Assembly (NCBI GenBank): GCA_038209195.1
Contig: JBBQXY010000002.1
Location: 1 to 64,000, forward strand
Direction: 5' to 3'
Source: JBBQXY01 sp038209195
GTDB taxonomy: Bacteria > Chloroflexota > Ktedonobacteria > Ktedonobacterales > Ktedonobacteraceae
DNA: 64,000 nt
Positions 8,528-17,846 of the stretch are shown here, in pieces. Numbering within the stretch: the first letter of the stretch is position 1; each line of letters starts with the position of its first letter. The notes under the pieces are model-generated. The model was not told where the DNA came from, did not search any database, and worked only from the letters and a program-made list of their open reading frames with translations. Position numbers and translations under genes: made by a program.

Positions 8528-10618
8528 ATGGACGATCAGAACGAAGCTCAAAACCACACATCTGCTACCACTGAAAAACCGCTAGACCTGGCACAAGCTG
8601 GTAATAGCCCAGCAGAGCAACTCGAAGCTCATGTCGAGGTTTTGCGTCACCAGATAGAGGAAGCGAACTATCACTATCATGTTCAAGACAATCCCGTACT
8701 GACGGACGCGGAGTACGATCAATTAATGATCGAGCTGCAACGCATCGAGCAGGAACATCCTGAGTTGCTAACGCCTGATTCACCCACGCAGCGAGTGGGT
8801 GCTGGCCCAATGCAAGATGTGGCTCAGCATCATCACCCTTTTCCAATGCTCAGTCTGGCCAATGCCCGCAACGAGGAGGAACTCCTGGCATGGCATAAAC
8901 GCGCCCTGAATATTCTCCCCAACGCGACCTTTGCCTACGTCTGCGAATTAAAGATTGATGGCTTAGCCATGGCCCTCACCTATGAGAAAGGGAAACTCAC
9001 CGTTGGAGCAACGCGAGGAGACGGCATGGTCGGTGAGGATTGGACGCCCAATATCCGCACAGTCCGCAGTATTCCCCAAAACTTGCGTGGCGATACTATC
9101 CCCGACAAGGTAGAAGCTCGCGGCGAAATTTATATGTCCATCGAAAGCTTTGAGAAGCTGAACGAGCAAATGAAGGATGATAAGCTGTTCGCCAACCCAC
9201 GTAATGCCGCCGCAGGATCGTTGCGCCAAAAAGATGCCCGCATTACCTCGACGCGTCACCTCAATTTCTTCGGTTATCAGCTTGGCTATATGAATGGCTC
9301 GGACTTCCACAGTCAATGGGATGCCTTGCAACTGATCCGAAATTGGGGCTTTCCCGTGAATCCGCATATTCAACTGGCAACATCGCTGGAAGAGGTGATG
9401 GAGTACTGCAAGAAGTGGGAGAAAGAACGCTTCAATCTGCCCTATGAGATCGACGGTGTTGTCATCAAGATCAATGACCTGGCCCAGCAGCAGGAACTCG
9501 GTGCGGTCGCACGCGACCCACGCTGGGCGATTGCCTTCAAATACCCACCCATCCAGGTTGCCACACGGCTGCTCGATATCCGCGTTAATATCGGACGTAC
9601 CGGTTCGGTCAATCCATGGGCAGCACTAGAACCGATCAATATTCGCGGCGTGACGGTCTCGCGTGCCAGTTTGCACAACGAAGGAGATATCCAACGCAAA
9701 GACCTGCGAATTGGCGACTGGGTGCTCGTGCAACGAGCCGGTGAGGTTATTCCTCAGGTGGTCAAGCCGATCATCGAGCGGCGAACTGGCACAGAAGAGG
9801 TCTATCACCTGCCTGAAAACTGTCCTTTGTGCAATACTCCCATCATCCGTATAGCAGACCAAGCCATGGCCTACTGTCCAAATGAGGAGTGTCCAGCCCG
9901 CAATCTTGAAGGCATCATCCATTTTGTCTCGCGCGGAGCCATGGACATCGATACTATCGGTGAAAAGATGTGCGAACAACTGGTGAGCGGAGGGTATGTC
10001 AAGAATGTAGCCGACTTCTACAGCTTGACACGCGACCAACTGCTCTCGCTAGAAGGGGTGAAAGACCGCAGCGCGGACAAGATGCTGGCAGCCATTGAAG
10101 CTAGCAAGAAGCGTGCCTTCTGGCGGCTACTCTTCGGCCTTAATATCCGCTATATGGGCGAGAAAACGGCCCAAATTATTGCCAACGCCTTCGGCTCTAT
10201 TGATAAGCTATGTACTGCTAGTGAGGACGAGATTGTAAAAGTCCCTGGCATTGGCCCCATTATTGGGCATAGTGTCTACACCTGGCTGCAAAGTGAAAAG
10301 AATCGCGCCTTGATTGAGCGATTGCGGCAAGCGGGTGTAAACATGGAAGCCGAACCACAGGTTGTACAAACAGGACCACTCGCAGATCAAACCTTCCTGC
10401 TCACTGGTCGCCTCAATACCATGACCCGTCCCCTGGCTGAAGAGGCTATTGTGAAACTGGGCGGAACGATTGCCTCAGGAGTCAGCAAATCGCTGAGCCA
10501 TTTAATTGTCGGTGAAGATGCTGGCTCAAAACTCGCGAAAGCGCAGAAAGCCGGAGTGCCTATTCACGATGAGCAATGGCTGGTTGATCTGCTAAGAGAA
10601 CACGAGGTAAGGATTTAG
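8528..10618 (+). CDS. ligA: NAD+-dependent DNA ligase
   Basis: A 696-residue replication and repair enzyme that seals nicks using NAD+. Domains in order are: the Ia NAD-binding segment (EEANYHYHVQDNPVLTDAEYD); the adenylation domain with the nucleophile Lys at about 142 in CELKIDG; the OB fold (GRTGSVNPWA, ASLHNEGDI); a four-cysteine zinc finger (CPLCNTP and YCPNEECPARN); helix-hairpin-helix repeats; and a C-terminal BRCT domain (LADQTFLLTGRLNTM to DEQWLVDLL). All expected catalytic residues are present. About 30 acidic and polar residues precede the conserved part. The ATG at 8528 is preferred to the in-frame TTG six bases earlier because of its spacing from CGGGAG. The gene converges on a kinase gene, with 24 bp between the stops. 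Confidence 0.97.
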   Translation: MDDQNEAQNHTSATTEKPLDLAQAGNSPAEQLEAHVEVLRHQIEEANYHYHVQDNPVLTDAEYDQLMIELQRIEQEHPELLTPDSPTQRVGAGPMQDVAQHHHPFPMLSLANARNEEELLAWHKRALNILPNATFAYVCELKIDGLAMALTYEKGKLTVGATRGDGMVGEDWTPNIRTVRSIPQNLRGDTIPDKVEARGEIYMSIESFEKLNEQMKDDKLFANPRNAAAGSLRQKDARITSTRHLNFFGYQLGYMNGSDFHSQWDALQLIRNWGFPVNPHIQLATSLEEVMEYCKKWEKERFNLPYEIDGVVIKINDLAQQQELGAVARDPRWAIAFKYPPIQVATRLLDIRVNIGRTGSVNPWAALEPINIRGVTVSRASLHNEGDIQRKDLRIGDWVLVQRAGEVIPQVVKPIIERRTGTEEVYHLPENCPLCNTPIIRIADQAMAYCPNEECPARNLEGIIHFVSRGAMDIDTIGEKMCEQLVSGGYVKNVADFYSLTRDQLLSLEGVKDRSADKMLAAIEASKKRAFWRLLFGLNIRYMGEKTAQIIANAFGSIDKLCTASEDEIVKVPGIGPIIGHSVYTWLQSEKNRALIERLRQAGVNMEAEPQVVQTGPLADQTFLLTGRLNTMTRPLAEEAIVKLGGTIASGVSKSLSHLIVGEDAGSKLAKAQKAGVPIHDEQWLVDLLREHEVRI

Positions 10619-10642
10619 CTGATCGGGTTATGTGGTGCTGTG

Positions 10643-11629
10643 CTATCGAATAATAGGATGTGCGAATTGGGCAAGGACGCCAAAGGCGACAATGAGGAGG
10701 CAGATGGCAATAATAATCAAGGCCACGAGGATGGCATAGCGATAGCGACCACCTGCCTTAGGAACGTCTGGACTATAGTTGGTCGGTACTAAGTCATCGA
10801 GGTGACGAAGGTCTTGCATCATGTCTCGCATAGACTTATACCGCTTTTGTGGATCACGACGGATGGCACGCATGACCACTGTAGCCAGGGCTGGTGAAAG
10901 GTTGGGGTTAAATTGTAGGATCGAGGGAGGGTCTTGCGAAACATGCTGGTTCATGATAGAAAAGATGTTCTCGCCCTCAAACGGCGTACGACCACAGAGC
11001 ATCTCATACAGTATCACACCGACAGCATAAATATCAGAGCCAGCCATACCACGTTCGCCCCGTAACTGCTCTGGTGCCATGTAATCTGGCGTCCCCACTG
11101 TGCTTGACAAACCACGCCAGGTCACGCGGCGCGCCCCCTCTAGCAATGCAATACCAAAATCTATAATTTTAATGTTGCCGTCCGGCAAAACCATGATGTT
11201 CTCAGGCTTGATATCGCGATGAAAGACGCCATGTTCATGACAGTAAGCTAGCGCATCACAAATCTGGAGAGTGATACGTATTGCCTCATCAACTGGAAGC
11301 AAATTGGGAGCGCGTTCTTCGAGTACCTCGCGGAGCGTACGCCCCTCAATGTATTCCACAACAAGGTACTCTTCGCGGCGTTCTTCACCAGCATTCAATA
11401 CGCGTTGGACATGGGGATTGTTGAGGCGGGTACCGATCTCGGCTTCGCGTTTGTATCGTTCAAAGACAGCGACGTTGCCAATTAAATCGTCATTGGGGAA
11501 CTTCAGGACAACGAGCTGCTGACTGAGGATATCTTGGGCAAGATAAACACGATTCATTCCTCCATGCCCAAGCATACGAATGATCTCGTAATGATCTATG
11601 CGCGCACCTGGTATATATGTTGCCGTCAT
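10643..11629 (-). CDS. Membrane-anchored Ser/Thr protein kinase (copy 1)
   Basis: A 328-residue PknB-type kinase. The Gly-loop is GHGGMNRVYL with Asn where most bacterial kinases have Gly. Other landmarks are the beta3 lysine in VVLKFPN, the catalytic loop FHRDIKPENI, the DFG motif in KIIDFGIAL and the APE-equivalent MAPEQL. After about 275 residues comes a short linker and one membrane helix (YAILVALIIIAICLLIVAFG), with only some ten residues outside, so there is no extracytoplasmic sensor such as PASTA. It is a close paralogue of the kinase at 13077-14066; both share the IDHYxIIRMLG start and the same catalytic sequence. The two flank a PPP-type phosphatase and an ACT-domain gene on the same strand. 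Substrates are unknown. Confidence 0.93.
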   Translation of the reverse strand: MTATYIPGARIDHYEIIRMLGHGGMNRVYLAQDILSQQLVVLKFPNDDLIGNVAVFERYKREAEIGTRLNNPHVQRVLNAGEERREEYLVVEYIEGRTLREVLEERAPNLLPVDEAIRITLQICDALAYCHEHGVFHRDIKPENIMVLPDGNIKIIDFGIALLEGARRVTWRGLSSTVGTPDYMAPEQLRGERGMAGSDIYAVGVILYEMLCGRTPFEGENIFSIMNQHVSQDPPSILQFNPNLSPALATVVMRAIRRDPQKRYKSMRDMMQDLRHLDDLVPTNYSPDVPKAGGRYRYAILVALIIIAICLLIVAFGVLAQFAHPIIR

Positions 11630-11780
11630 ATGCTCTATGTTCTTCCATGTCGAGACAACGCTCTGCCATGCCCCTAGTATAGCATACCAGCGGCATAAAC
11701 ACCATGGACGAAATAGCTCAGTTTTTCATCCTTGCAGGGCTTGTATTCCCACTTTAGCGCTCTGTCTCTTTTCTCGTGAC

Positions 11781-12164
11781 CTACCGTTCGACGGAATGAC
11801 CTGCCTTTTCCAGAACCTGTAAGGCCTTTTCCACATTCTCCTCCTTGATCAGTAAATAATCAGTCTCATACGTAGCAATCGCCAGGACGCTAATATCCGC
11901 CTCTGCCAGTGGTACAGCGAGTGAGGCATGGACACCTGATACGGAAAAATCGAAGGCTCCGTGTACCTGTACACAACACCAACCTCTATCAGCTTCTATG
12001 TCACCTGGTACGTTGTTCTGCTGGCAAACGATAGAGAGTTCCTCGTGTGTACGTGTTAGCGAGACAAAGTCGCCCATCAGAGCCCAGTAGGGAATGTGTT
12101 TATCAGGATGGAAATGACAAACAGCATACTTATGTGAGAACAATGATAAGCGTAATTTTTTCAT
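11781..12164 (-). CDS. ACT-domain protein
   Basis: A 127-residue protein. Its second half (VHGAFDFSVSGVHASLAVPLAEADISVLAIATYETDYLLI, shown here only by landmarks) matches the tandem-ACT fold of the aspartate-kinase/CASTOR type: an F-x-x-x-G-V-x-x-x-L segment, then the I-S-V-L-A-I-x-T strand and Y-E-T-D-Y. Such domains bind amino acids and act as allosteric sensors, alone or with a partner. It lies 29 bp downstream of the phosphatase gene and in the same direction, so it is probably co-transcribed with the kinase/phosphatase group. No enzyme domain is attached. Ligand and partner are unknown. Confidence 0.75.
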   Translation of the reverse strand: MKKLRLSLFSHKYAVCHFHPDKHIPYWALMGDFVSLTRTHEELSIVCQQNNVPGDIEADRGWCCVQVHGAFDFSVSGVHASLAVPLAEADISVLAIATYETDYLLIKEENVEKALQVLEKAGHSVER

Positions 12165-12192
12165 GAGTTTTGATGGCTCCTTTGCACAACGT

Positions 12193-13020
12193 TTATATTA
12201 CGTATGTAGGGGCAGTTGATACTGCGTGAACTTGTAATTGATGCACGAACCCAGAGCCACCGAGATACATACCGCCATCAACATTGACGCACTGTCCACC
12301 TGCATAGATCCAAGGACTATCTACCTTTGCGGGCTGGTAGCGGAGTACAGAACTGATGGGGGTATGACCGTGTATCAGTTGTCGTCCGCCGAAAATGCGC
12401 AGAAAGCGGCGGGCGAAGTCTTCGCCAGTGTCCGTATGCATGAACGCTCCGCGTCGGGCAAAATCTTCCAACATTTCTTCCCAAGCTAATGCATCGCTCC
12501 GACTTAACAATTTATTGAAAGTAGCATTCACCTCGTCTATGCTGCGTCCACAGGTGATATAGAAGGGGGCGTCTGCATGCATCAAGAGGTAATCATCTAC
12601 CAGCGCCATGGCGGGCAGATGAGCCATCCAATCGAGGTGGCGTAGCGTCAAAGCAGCGATATCCTTGCGGTTGCCACCGTTTTGTTTCCAACGGGTCAGA
12701 AAATTGCTCCCCAATCCTGTGGAACGCCTACCGAAACGATAAGCCGCGAGCAACATCATCTCATGGTTGCCCAGCAACGACGCAACAGTGCCACCAACGG
12801 CAGCGGCTTCGGCTTGCAAGCGCATCACCAGGTCCAGCACAGCAATGCCGTCAGGTCCACGATCGACAATATCGCCCATAAACCAGAGAGCTGCGATGTC
12901 TCCCTTCCAGGTATACTCGCCATCTATCAATTGCGCATCCTGCAGGAGCTTGACAAGTTTTTTCGGGTGTCCGTGGACATCACCAATAATAAAGATAGGT
13001 TGTGAGGATGGCGTCTGCAT
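12193..13020 (-). CDS. PPP-type metallophosphoesterase (protein phosphatase-like)
   Basis: A 275-residue calcineurin-like phosphoesterase with the full PPP signature: GDVHGH near the N-terminus, GDIVDRG, GNHE, then the metal-binding histidines in LLMHADAP and IHGHTP. These residues bind two metal ions for phosphate-ester hydrolysis. The close match to bacterial PPP phosphatases makes a protein phosphatase plausible; diadenosine tetraphosphatase (ApaH-like) or bis-phosphate activity cannot be excluded. The gene is transcribed between two paralogous Ser/Thr kinases (57 bp after the upstream one), so opposing their phosphorylation is the natural hypothesis. It starts at ATG 13020; the upstream AAAGAGA is a weak ribosome-binding site. 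Confidence 0.88.
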   Translation of the reverse strand: MQTPSSQPIFIIGDVHGHPKKLVKLLQDAQLIDGEYTWKGDIAALWFMGDIVDRGPDGIAVLDLVMRLQAEAAAVGGTVASLLGNHEMMLLAAYRFGRRSTGLGSNFLTRWKQNGGNRKDIAALTLRHLDWMAHLPAMALVDDYLLMHADAPFYITCGRSIDEVNATFNKLLSRSDALAWEEMLEDFARRGAFMHTDTGEDFARRFLRIFGGRQLIHGHTPISSVLRYQPAKVDSPWIYAGGQCVNVDGGMYLGGSGFVHQLQVHAVSTAPTYVI

Positions 13021-13076
13021 CGGTAATCTCTTTTTCTCTTGGTATAGCGCAACGCAGCCTCGTTCTGGCTACGATC

Positions 13077-14066
13077 TTAATGGCCGACATTATGGGCAAA
13101 CTGCACAAGGAAACCTAGCACGATAATCAGCAATAAAATGACGATAATGATGAGGGTAGCCATGATTGCGGTTCGACCAGACTGGTTGAGGCGTGGTGCT
13201 TCTGGCTCATAATGCACAGGCTTGACCTCTTCCAGGTTGCGCAAATCATGCAGGAAATCGCTCATCGATTGGTAACGCTTATCCTTGTCACGACGAATGG
13301 CTCGCATCACGACGGTTGCCAGCGCCGACGAGAGCTGCGGATTCGCGAGAAGCAACGATGGTGGGTCCTGCGAAACATGCTGGTTCATAATGGCAAAGAT
13401 ATTCTCGCCTTCAAACGGCGTATGACCACAGAGCATTTCGTACAGCATCACACCGACAGCGTACAAGTCGGAGCTAGCCGCACCACGCTCGCCCTTAAGC
13501 TGTTCCGGGGACATATAATCGGGCGTACCCATTGTCCCGGAAAGGCCGCGCCAGGTCACGCGCCGCGCTCCTTCGAGCAGAGCGATACCAAAATCTATGA
13601 TTTTGATGTTGCCATCTTCCTGTAACATGATGTTCTCAGGCTTAATATCACGATGAAAGATGCCTTGTTCATGGCAGTACACCAGGGCCTCACAAATTTG
13701 TAACGTGATGCGGATCGCTTCAGCAACTGGCAATGGATTCGGGGCAAGCTCCTCGATCACCGCACGCAGGGTTTGCCCATTGATATACTCCACCACCAAA
13801 TACTCTTCCGAGTGCTTTTCATCGTGATTGAGTAAGCGTTGCACATGCGGATGATGGAGGCGATTGCCGATCTCAGCCTCGCGCTTATAGCGTTCAAAAA
13901 CAGCAATATTCCCAATTAAATCATGATTGGGAAATTTGAGTACAACCTCTTGCTGATTGAGCACATCTTGCACAAGGTAGACGCGATTCATACCCCCCTG
14001 TCCGAGCATACGAATGATCTTATAGTGATCGATGTGCGCACCTGCTGTATAAATTGTTGTTGCCAT
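13077..14066 (-). CDS. Membrane-anchored Ser/Thr protein kinase (copy 2)
   Basis: A 329-residue paralogue of the kinase at 10643-11629. It has the GQGGMNRVYL Gly-loop (same Gly-to-Asn change), VVLKFPN, IFHRDIKPENI, KIIDFGIAL, MSPEQL and a C-terminal membrane helix (IMATLIIIVILLLIIVLG), then a short outer tail. The start at 14066 (MATTIY) is preferred over the longer TTG-initiated frame because it aligns with the paralogue's N-terminus and has an AGGA site. It is the first gene of a minus-strand run of kinase, phosphatase, ACT protein and kinase. It probably arose by gene duplication, with the phosphatase and ACT genes retained between the copies. Confidence 0.93.
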   Translation of the reverse strand: MATTIYTAGAHIDHYKIIRMLGQGGMNRVYLVQDVLNQQEVVLKFPNHDLIGNIAVFERYKREAEIGNRLHHPHVQRLLNHDEKHSEEYLVVEYINGQTLRAVIEELAPNPLPVAEAIRITLQICEALVYCHEQGIFHRDIKPENIMLQEDGNIKIIDFGIALLEGARRVTWRGLSGTMGTPDYMSPEQLKGERGAASSDLYAVGVMLYEMLCGHTPFEGENIFAIMNQHVSQDPPSLLLANPQLSSALATVVMRAIRRDKDKRYQSMSDFLHDLRNLEEVKPVHYEPEAPRLNQSGRTAIMATLIIIVILLLIIVLGFLVQFAHNVGH

Positions 14067-14239
14067 GTTTCCTGAATGCTCTTCCCTGCCCAAACCAACA
14101 TATGCATACGAGAGGCACAGCCACGAGGATCAAGATAGACATCTATCTCTAGTGTATATAGTGATCACTCTGACTGTGCCAAAGACTTACCGACTATGGG
14201 TACAATGAGGAGGTACTCATAGCTACGTGATCACCTACC

Positions 14240-15802
14240 TCAGGCGGTCTCACTAACAGGGACTTCTTCTTCACCTTTCAGTGTAGTTTTATAGTCCTCC
14301 CCGTGTAAAATGGGTGTACCTTTCACCATCTTGCGACTATAAAGGAAGGCGAAGCCAACAACCAACCATGCTATACTGAAAACGCCAGCAATGATCGTAT
14401 CAACCTGTGTCGAGCCACCGCCAGTTATGGCGAAGTAGATGACGCCGATAAGCATAGCGATATTGAGCACAGCCCCTAAGACAGGAGCAATGATAGTGTT
14501 GTAGAGGCTACGCTTTTGGACTCCGGCGAAGGCAACAATGCAGATAATACAGGTCATACCATACAATAGGAAGGTGCCGATATTAGAGACAAGGGTCACC
14601 TGCGTCAGCTTGTCGACACTCAGTACACCATATGAACCAATGATGGCAGACAAGACCGTCAATATGATCACGCCCACATGTGGTGTGCGGAACTTCCCAT
14701 GCAAGAAACCAAAGACAGAAGGGAGTTCGGAATCTTTACCCATAGCATAGGTAACGCGCACTCCCGTGTTTAGGCAGGAGAGAGCTGTACCGATCAGTGC
14801 GATAACAACAGTAACCGCTATGATCGTCGCAAAGGCAGTACCATTGCCGCCAAGCATCTGATTCCCTATGATCTGCGCCATGTCGCCGATTGGTGCACCT
14901 GAACTAAAAGCCGCTGCGAAGCCAGTTCCCGCGGCGTTCTTGTACCCATCGTTGATAAAGAAGTTAGCTGCAAAGTACTCAAGGAAGTAGAAGATGACTG
15001 CTTGAATGACCAGCGAGAGCAGAACACCGCGTGGAATATCCCGACCTGGATTCTTGGCCTCTGCAGCCAGTGCGGTTGCCGACTCGAAACCGACCACGAG
15101 TAGGATCGCGATAGTGGTCTGGAAGATGAGGCCACTGAAATCATGCGGTGTGATAACGCTTAAAGCACTGGGATGGAGATAGTGAACTCCAGGATGCGAA
15201 ATGCGGTAAGCGATAGCGAGGGCAGAGAAGGTCACAAGAGCAACTATCTGAATAACATTGATGATGATGTTAGCAAGAGTAGAACCCGTGACGCCTACGT
15301 AAGCGATAGCACCGACGATGCAGGAAAACACTACGCAGACCAGCACCTGTTCCACCGGTGTACCAAAGCTCGGTATAAAGGTTTGGATAATGTAGGTAAT
15401 CAGTAGACCCATGAAGGCCACCATTACCCCTGGATAAACCCAATAGTATAAGTGCGAGGCCCAACCTACAATGAACTTACTCAGACGGGCAAACTTAAAA
15501 TGACGATGCTCCTCCCGCTGCAAGACGGCGGCTTCCGCAAAGAAATAGGAACTGCCGGCACCTGCTTCGGGGTAGCGTTTGGCAAGAGCGGCATATGCCG
15601 TTGCGGTAAAGAGCGCGATAGCGGTCGCAACAAATACTGCGAACCACATGTTCAGTGCTGAGCCTGGTGCTGCTTGCAACTGATACGTTGTCCAGAGGAA
15701 GGCCCCGGGCGCGATCAATGCCATCGCGTTGATCGTGACTCCCGTCAGGCCAAGGGTGGGTTTCATCTCTGTAGATGAACTATCCGGAGTTTGAGTTGCC
15801 AT
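14240..15802 (-). CDS. APC-family amino acid permease
   Basis: A 520-residue integral membrane protein with about twelve helices. The first helix region (LGLTGVTINAMALIAPGAFLW) contains the unwound Gly-containing segment typical of APC transporters, and the GFESATALAAEAKNPGRDIPRG segment is the classic helix 6-7 signature. These transporters import amino acids or polyamines by proton symport or exchange. The ATG at 15802 is chosen for its AAAGGGAG site five bases upstream; the longer frame to 15847 adds an unconserved leader. It is followed at a distance by the kinase cluster and preceded by a long AT-rich control region. The substrate is not deducible. Confidence 0.92.
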   Translation of the reverse strand: MATQTPDSSSTEMKPTLGLTGVTINAMALIAPGAFLWTTYQLQAAPGSALNMWFAVFVATAIALFTATAYAALAKRYPEAGAGSSYFFAEAAVLQREEHRHFKFARLSKFIVGWASHLYYWVYPGVMVAFMGLLITYIIQTFIPSFGTPVEQVLVCVVFSCIVGAIAYVGVTGSTLANIIINVIQIVALVTFSALAIAYRISHPGVHYLHPSALSVITPHDFSGLIFQTTIAILLVVGFESATALAAEAKNPGRDIPRGVLLSLVIQAVIFYFLEYFAANFFINDGYKNAAGTGFAAAFSSGAPIGDMAQIIGNQMLGGNGTAFATIIAVTVVIALIGTALSCLNTGVRVTYAMGKDSELPSVFGFLHGKFRTPHVGVIILTVLSAIIGSYGVLSVDKLTQVTLVSNIGTFLLYGMTCIICIVAFAGVQKRSLYNTIIAPVLGAVLNIAMLIGVIYFAITGGGSTQVDTIIAGVFSIAWLVVGFAFLYSRKMVKGTPILHGEDYKTTLKGEEEVPVSETA

Positions 15803-16183
15803 GGTTACTCCCTTTTCATGTGTATCTTCCAATATTTCGATACCCATGGCCCCGTCACCATGTATTTAGCTTTCATCGCAGAATAAATAAAAGCAGAGGT
15901 GCAATCACTGCATTACTCATGACTTTTTCCTGCTTAAAGTATAGAAGTGCTTGCCCATGGATACTACGGACAAAGTATAAGAAGTGAGCAATAGATATTT
16001 TGTGCATCATGCATAATACGCATGTAGACTCTATAAAAATATATGCTCAGCCATGGCGGATAATGCACTTGTATCTGCCATTATTAAGGAGTGAGCATAG
16101 TTTTTATGCAAGTTGCATAGCTGAGCAGGAGCATCAGCTAGCTGCCCTCAATCGTCATAATTCGGAAAGGAGAAAAATAACGT
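15803..16183. other. Long intergenic region upstream of the permease
   Basis: It is AT-rich, with TATACT boxes on the minus strand suitable for permease promoters. A 10-bp inverted repeat with one mismatch, ATGGCGGATA (16053-16062) / TATCTGCCAT (16072-16081), could be an operator or small hairpin. A 67-codon plus-strand frame here has no recognisable family or good start and is not called. Confidence 0.4.
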
Positions 16184-16257
16184 GCGGCAGTAGCGAAAGA
16201 TGAGCAGCCAGGACAACCGTGCGGTTGTCCTGGCTGCTCATCTTTAGCTACTGCCGC
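16184..16257 (-). terminator. Very long palindromic terminator after glyA
   Basis: Two 35-base arms with one mismatch around a 4-nt GTGC loop, starting nine bases after the glyA stop. On the minus strand the stem is followed by TTATTTTTCT, so intrinsic termination is likely. It is one of the set of unusually long palindromes in this window. Confidence 0.85.
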
Positions 16258-16265
16258 AACGAATA

Positions 16266-17558
16266 TTACACGTATTTCATTTCAATATAGCGACCACGCA
16301 TGGCATTGACGTGGGCTTTCACGTTTTGGCCGTGAATGGCGTCGTGGATCAACTGGGCCAGCTCGCCCATTGCCGCTTCGTCCATGCCGAAGCGCGTCAT
16401 TTCGGGAACGCCAATACGTAAGCCGGAGGGGTTGCGCGGGTCACTGTCGCCCGGCACCATATTGTAGTTGACGATGATATCATTGGCCTCTAAGCGTTTA
16501 GCCACCTCGACCCCACCACCGGCCTGTGCGACATTGACGGCGATCATGTGGCTCTGTGTATAGCCAAAATCGCGTGCCTCTACAGGAGTGCCTAGCATGT
16601 CGAGGCTGCGACCAAGTGCCTGCGCGTTGCGCACTATTTGCGCCGTGTACGCCTGTCCATACTGCTTCATCTCGCGAGTCGCTACAACGAGGGCTGGCAA
16701 CGTATTCAAGTGATGGTTGCTCGACGAGCCAGGGAAGACACCGCGATCCGCGGCAGGCCAGTATTTCTTCTCGCCCTCGGCATCCAAGTTGCCCAGGATA
16801 ACGCCGCGCTGTGGGCCAGGGAAGGTCTTGTGCGTACTGCCCGTCATCCAGGTTGCCCCTTCTTGTAAAGGTGATTGAAATTGACCACCGGCGACTAACC
16901 CTAACACATGTGCTCCATCGTAGAGCAAGGGAATATCCTTTGTTTTGCAGAAGGCAGCTACTTCCGCGACAGGCTCAGGAAAGAGGAACAGGCTTTTCCC
17001 CATCACAACCAGTTGCGGCGACACCTTGTCGATGAGTTCAATCGTTTTCTGGGCATCAACATGGTAGTGATCGACGGTCAGAGGTAAATAATGGAGGTGA
17101 ACCGAGTTTTCTCCGCCCAGCTTTAAGGATTGGCCACGACTCTGGATGCGGCGACCAAATACTCCTACTGGCCCATGGCTGATATGCCCACCGGCGTCAG
17201 TAGAATTCGCCACAATGGTATCGCCTCCGCGCAAGAGCCCTAAAGCGATGGCAGTGTTGGCAGCATTTCCACTAATGGGGCGTACATCGGCTTGCCGGGC
17301 ATGAAAGAGCTCTATGATTTCGTCATGGGCCATGCGCTCAATCTCGTCGATGTAACGCGTCCCCTGGTAGTAGCGATTGACGTGATCGCCTTCATTGGGA
17401 TGCCCCTCGGCATAACGGCCCATAAAATCCGAGTTTTGTACACGGCGTACCGCCGCACTAGGCGTATTTTCACTGGCAATCAGATTAATGGTCTGCGTCT
17501 GCCGCCAGGTATTCTGTTGTGCTATGATATCTTCAATATCGCGAATATCTACAGTCAT
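16266..17558 (-). CDS. glyA: Serine hydroxymethyltransferase, archaeal-like type
   Basis: A 430-residue PLP enzyme that interconverts serine and glycine while loading or unloading a one-carbon unit on tetrahydrofolate (or another pterin). Landmarks are LIASENTPS, GRYAEGHP, the YYQGTRYIDEIE segment, VRPISGNAAN, GGHISHGP and the PLP-lysine motif TGSTHKTFPGPQRG. The sequence is closer in style to archaeal SHMTs than to E. coli GlyA: the YYQGT segment and the histidine-rich middle differ from the standard YYGG form. The ATG at 17558 is preferred to the longer frame because GAAAGAGAG lies upstream and the conserved sequence begins soon after. Transcription ends at the long palindrome 3' of the gene. 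The gene stands alone. Confidence 0.9.
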   Translation of the reverse strand: MTVDIRDIEDIIAQQNTWRQTQTINLIASENTPSAAVRRVQNSDFMGRYAEGHPNEGDHVNRYYQGTRYIDEIERMAHDEIIELFHARQADVRPISGNAANTAIALGLLRGGDTIVANSTDAGGHISHGPVGVFGRRIQSRGQSLKLGGENSVHLHYLPLTVDHYHVDAQKTIELIDKVSPQLVVMGKSLFLFPEPVAEVAAFCKTKDIPLLYDGAHVLGLVAGGQFQSPLQEGATWMTGSTHKTFPGPQRGVILGNLDAEGEKKYWPAADRGVFPGSSSNHHLNTLPALVVATREMKQYGQAYTAQIVRNAQALGRSLDMLGTPVEARDFGYTQSHMIAVNVAQAGGGVEVAKRLEANDIIVNYNMVPGDSDPRNPSGLRIGVPEMTRFGMDEAAMGELAQLIHDAIHGQNVKAHVNAMRGRYIEMKYV

Positions 17559-17653
17559 GGTACTGCTCTCTTTCACATGCGGTGGTAATGAACTTTTCTG
17601 TATCTCAGTATAGCAGCAGAGAGCGGTCATCACAAGAGAGAATCGAGAGTATG

Positions 17654-17682
17654 TTGAACAAATTGCCCATTGCTGCTATACT
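17654..17682 (+). promoter_or_regulatory. Predicted promoter for the EF-G2 gene
   Basis: TTGAAC and TATACT are separated by 17 bp, about 165 bp upstream of the start codon, which leaves a long 5' leader. Confidence 0.45.
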
Positions 17683-17756
17683 ACCTCTTACCGAACTGGA
17701 TCAGCGTATTGTACAATCTTTTTTCCTGGACGAACCAGCTATTGGTACGGGAGCAT

Positions 17757-17813
17757 AGGTGGACTACGGCAGTTACCACAGTGCATACTGTAATTTCGAC
17801 AGGTAGACCACCT
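17757..17813 (+). promoter_or_regulatory. Structured 5' leader of the EF-G2 gene
   Basis: AGGTGGACT and AGACCACCT can pair (8 of 9) and enclose a smaller ACAGT-GCAT-ACTGT hairpin. The structure ends about 20 bases before the AGGAGG ribosome-binding site, so it may modulate translation. It matches no riboswitch class I recognise. Confidence 0.3.
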
Positions 17814-17846
17814 CTTGCATAGAAACTCAGGAGGATAACAGGTTCT

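Noticed and set aside
16000..16203. A 67-codon frame before the glyA palindrome
   Set aside because: It has no ribosome-binding site, ends inside the palindrome and resembles nothing; short repeats explain the open frame.
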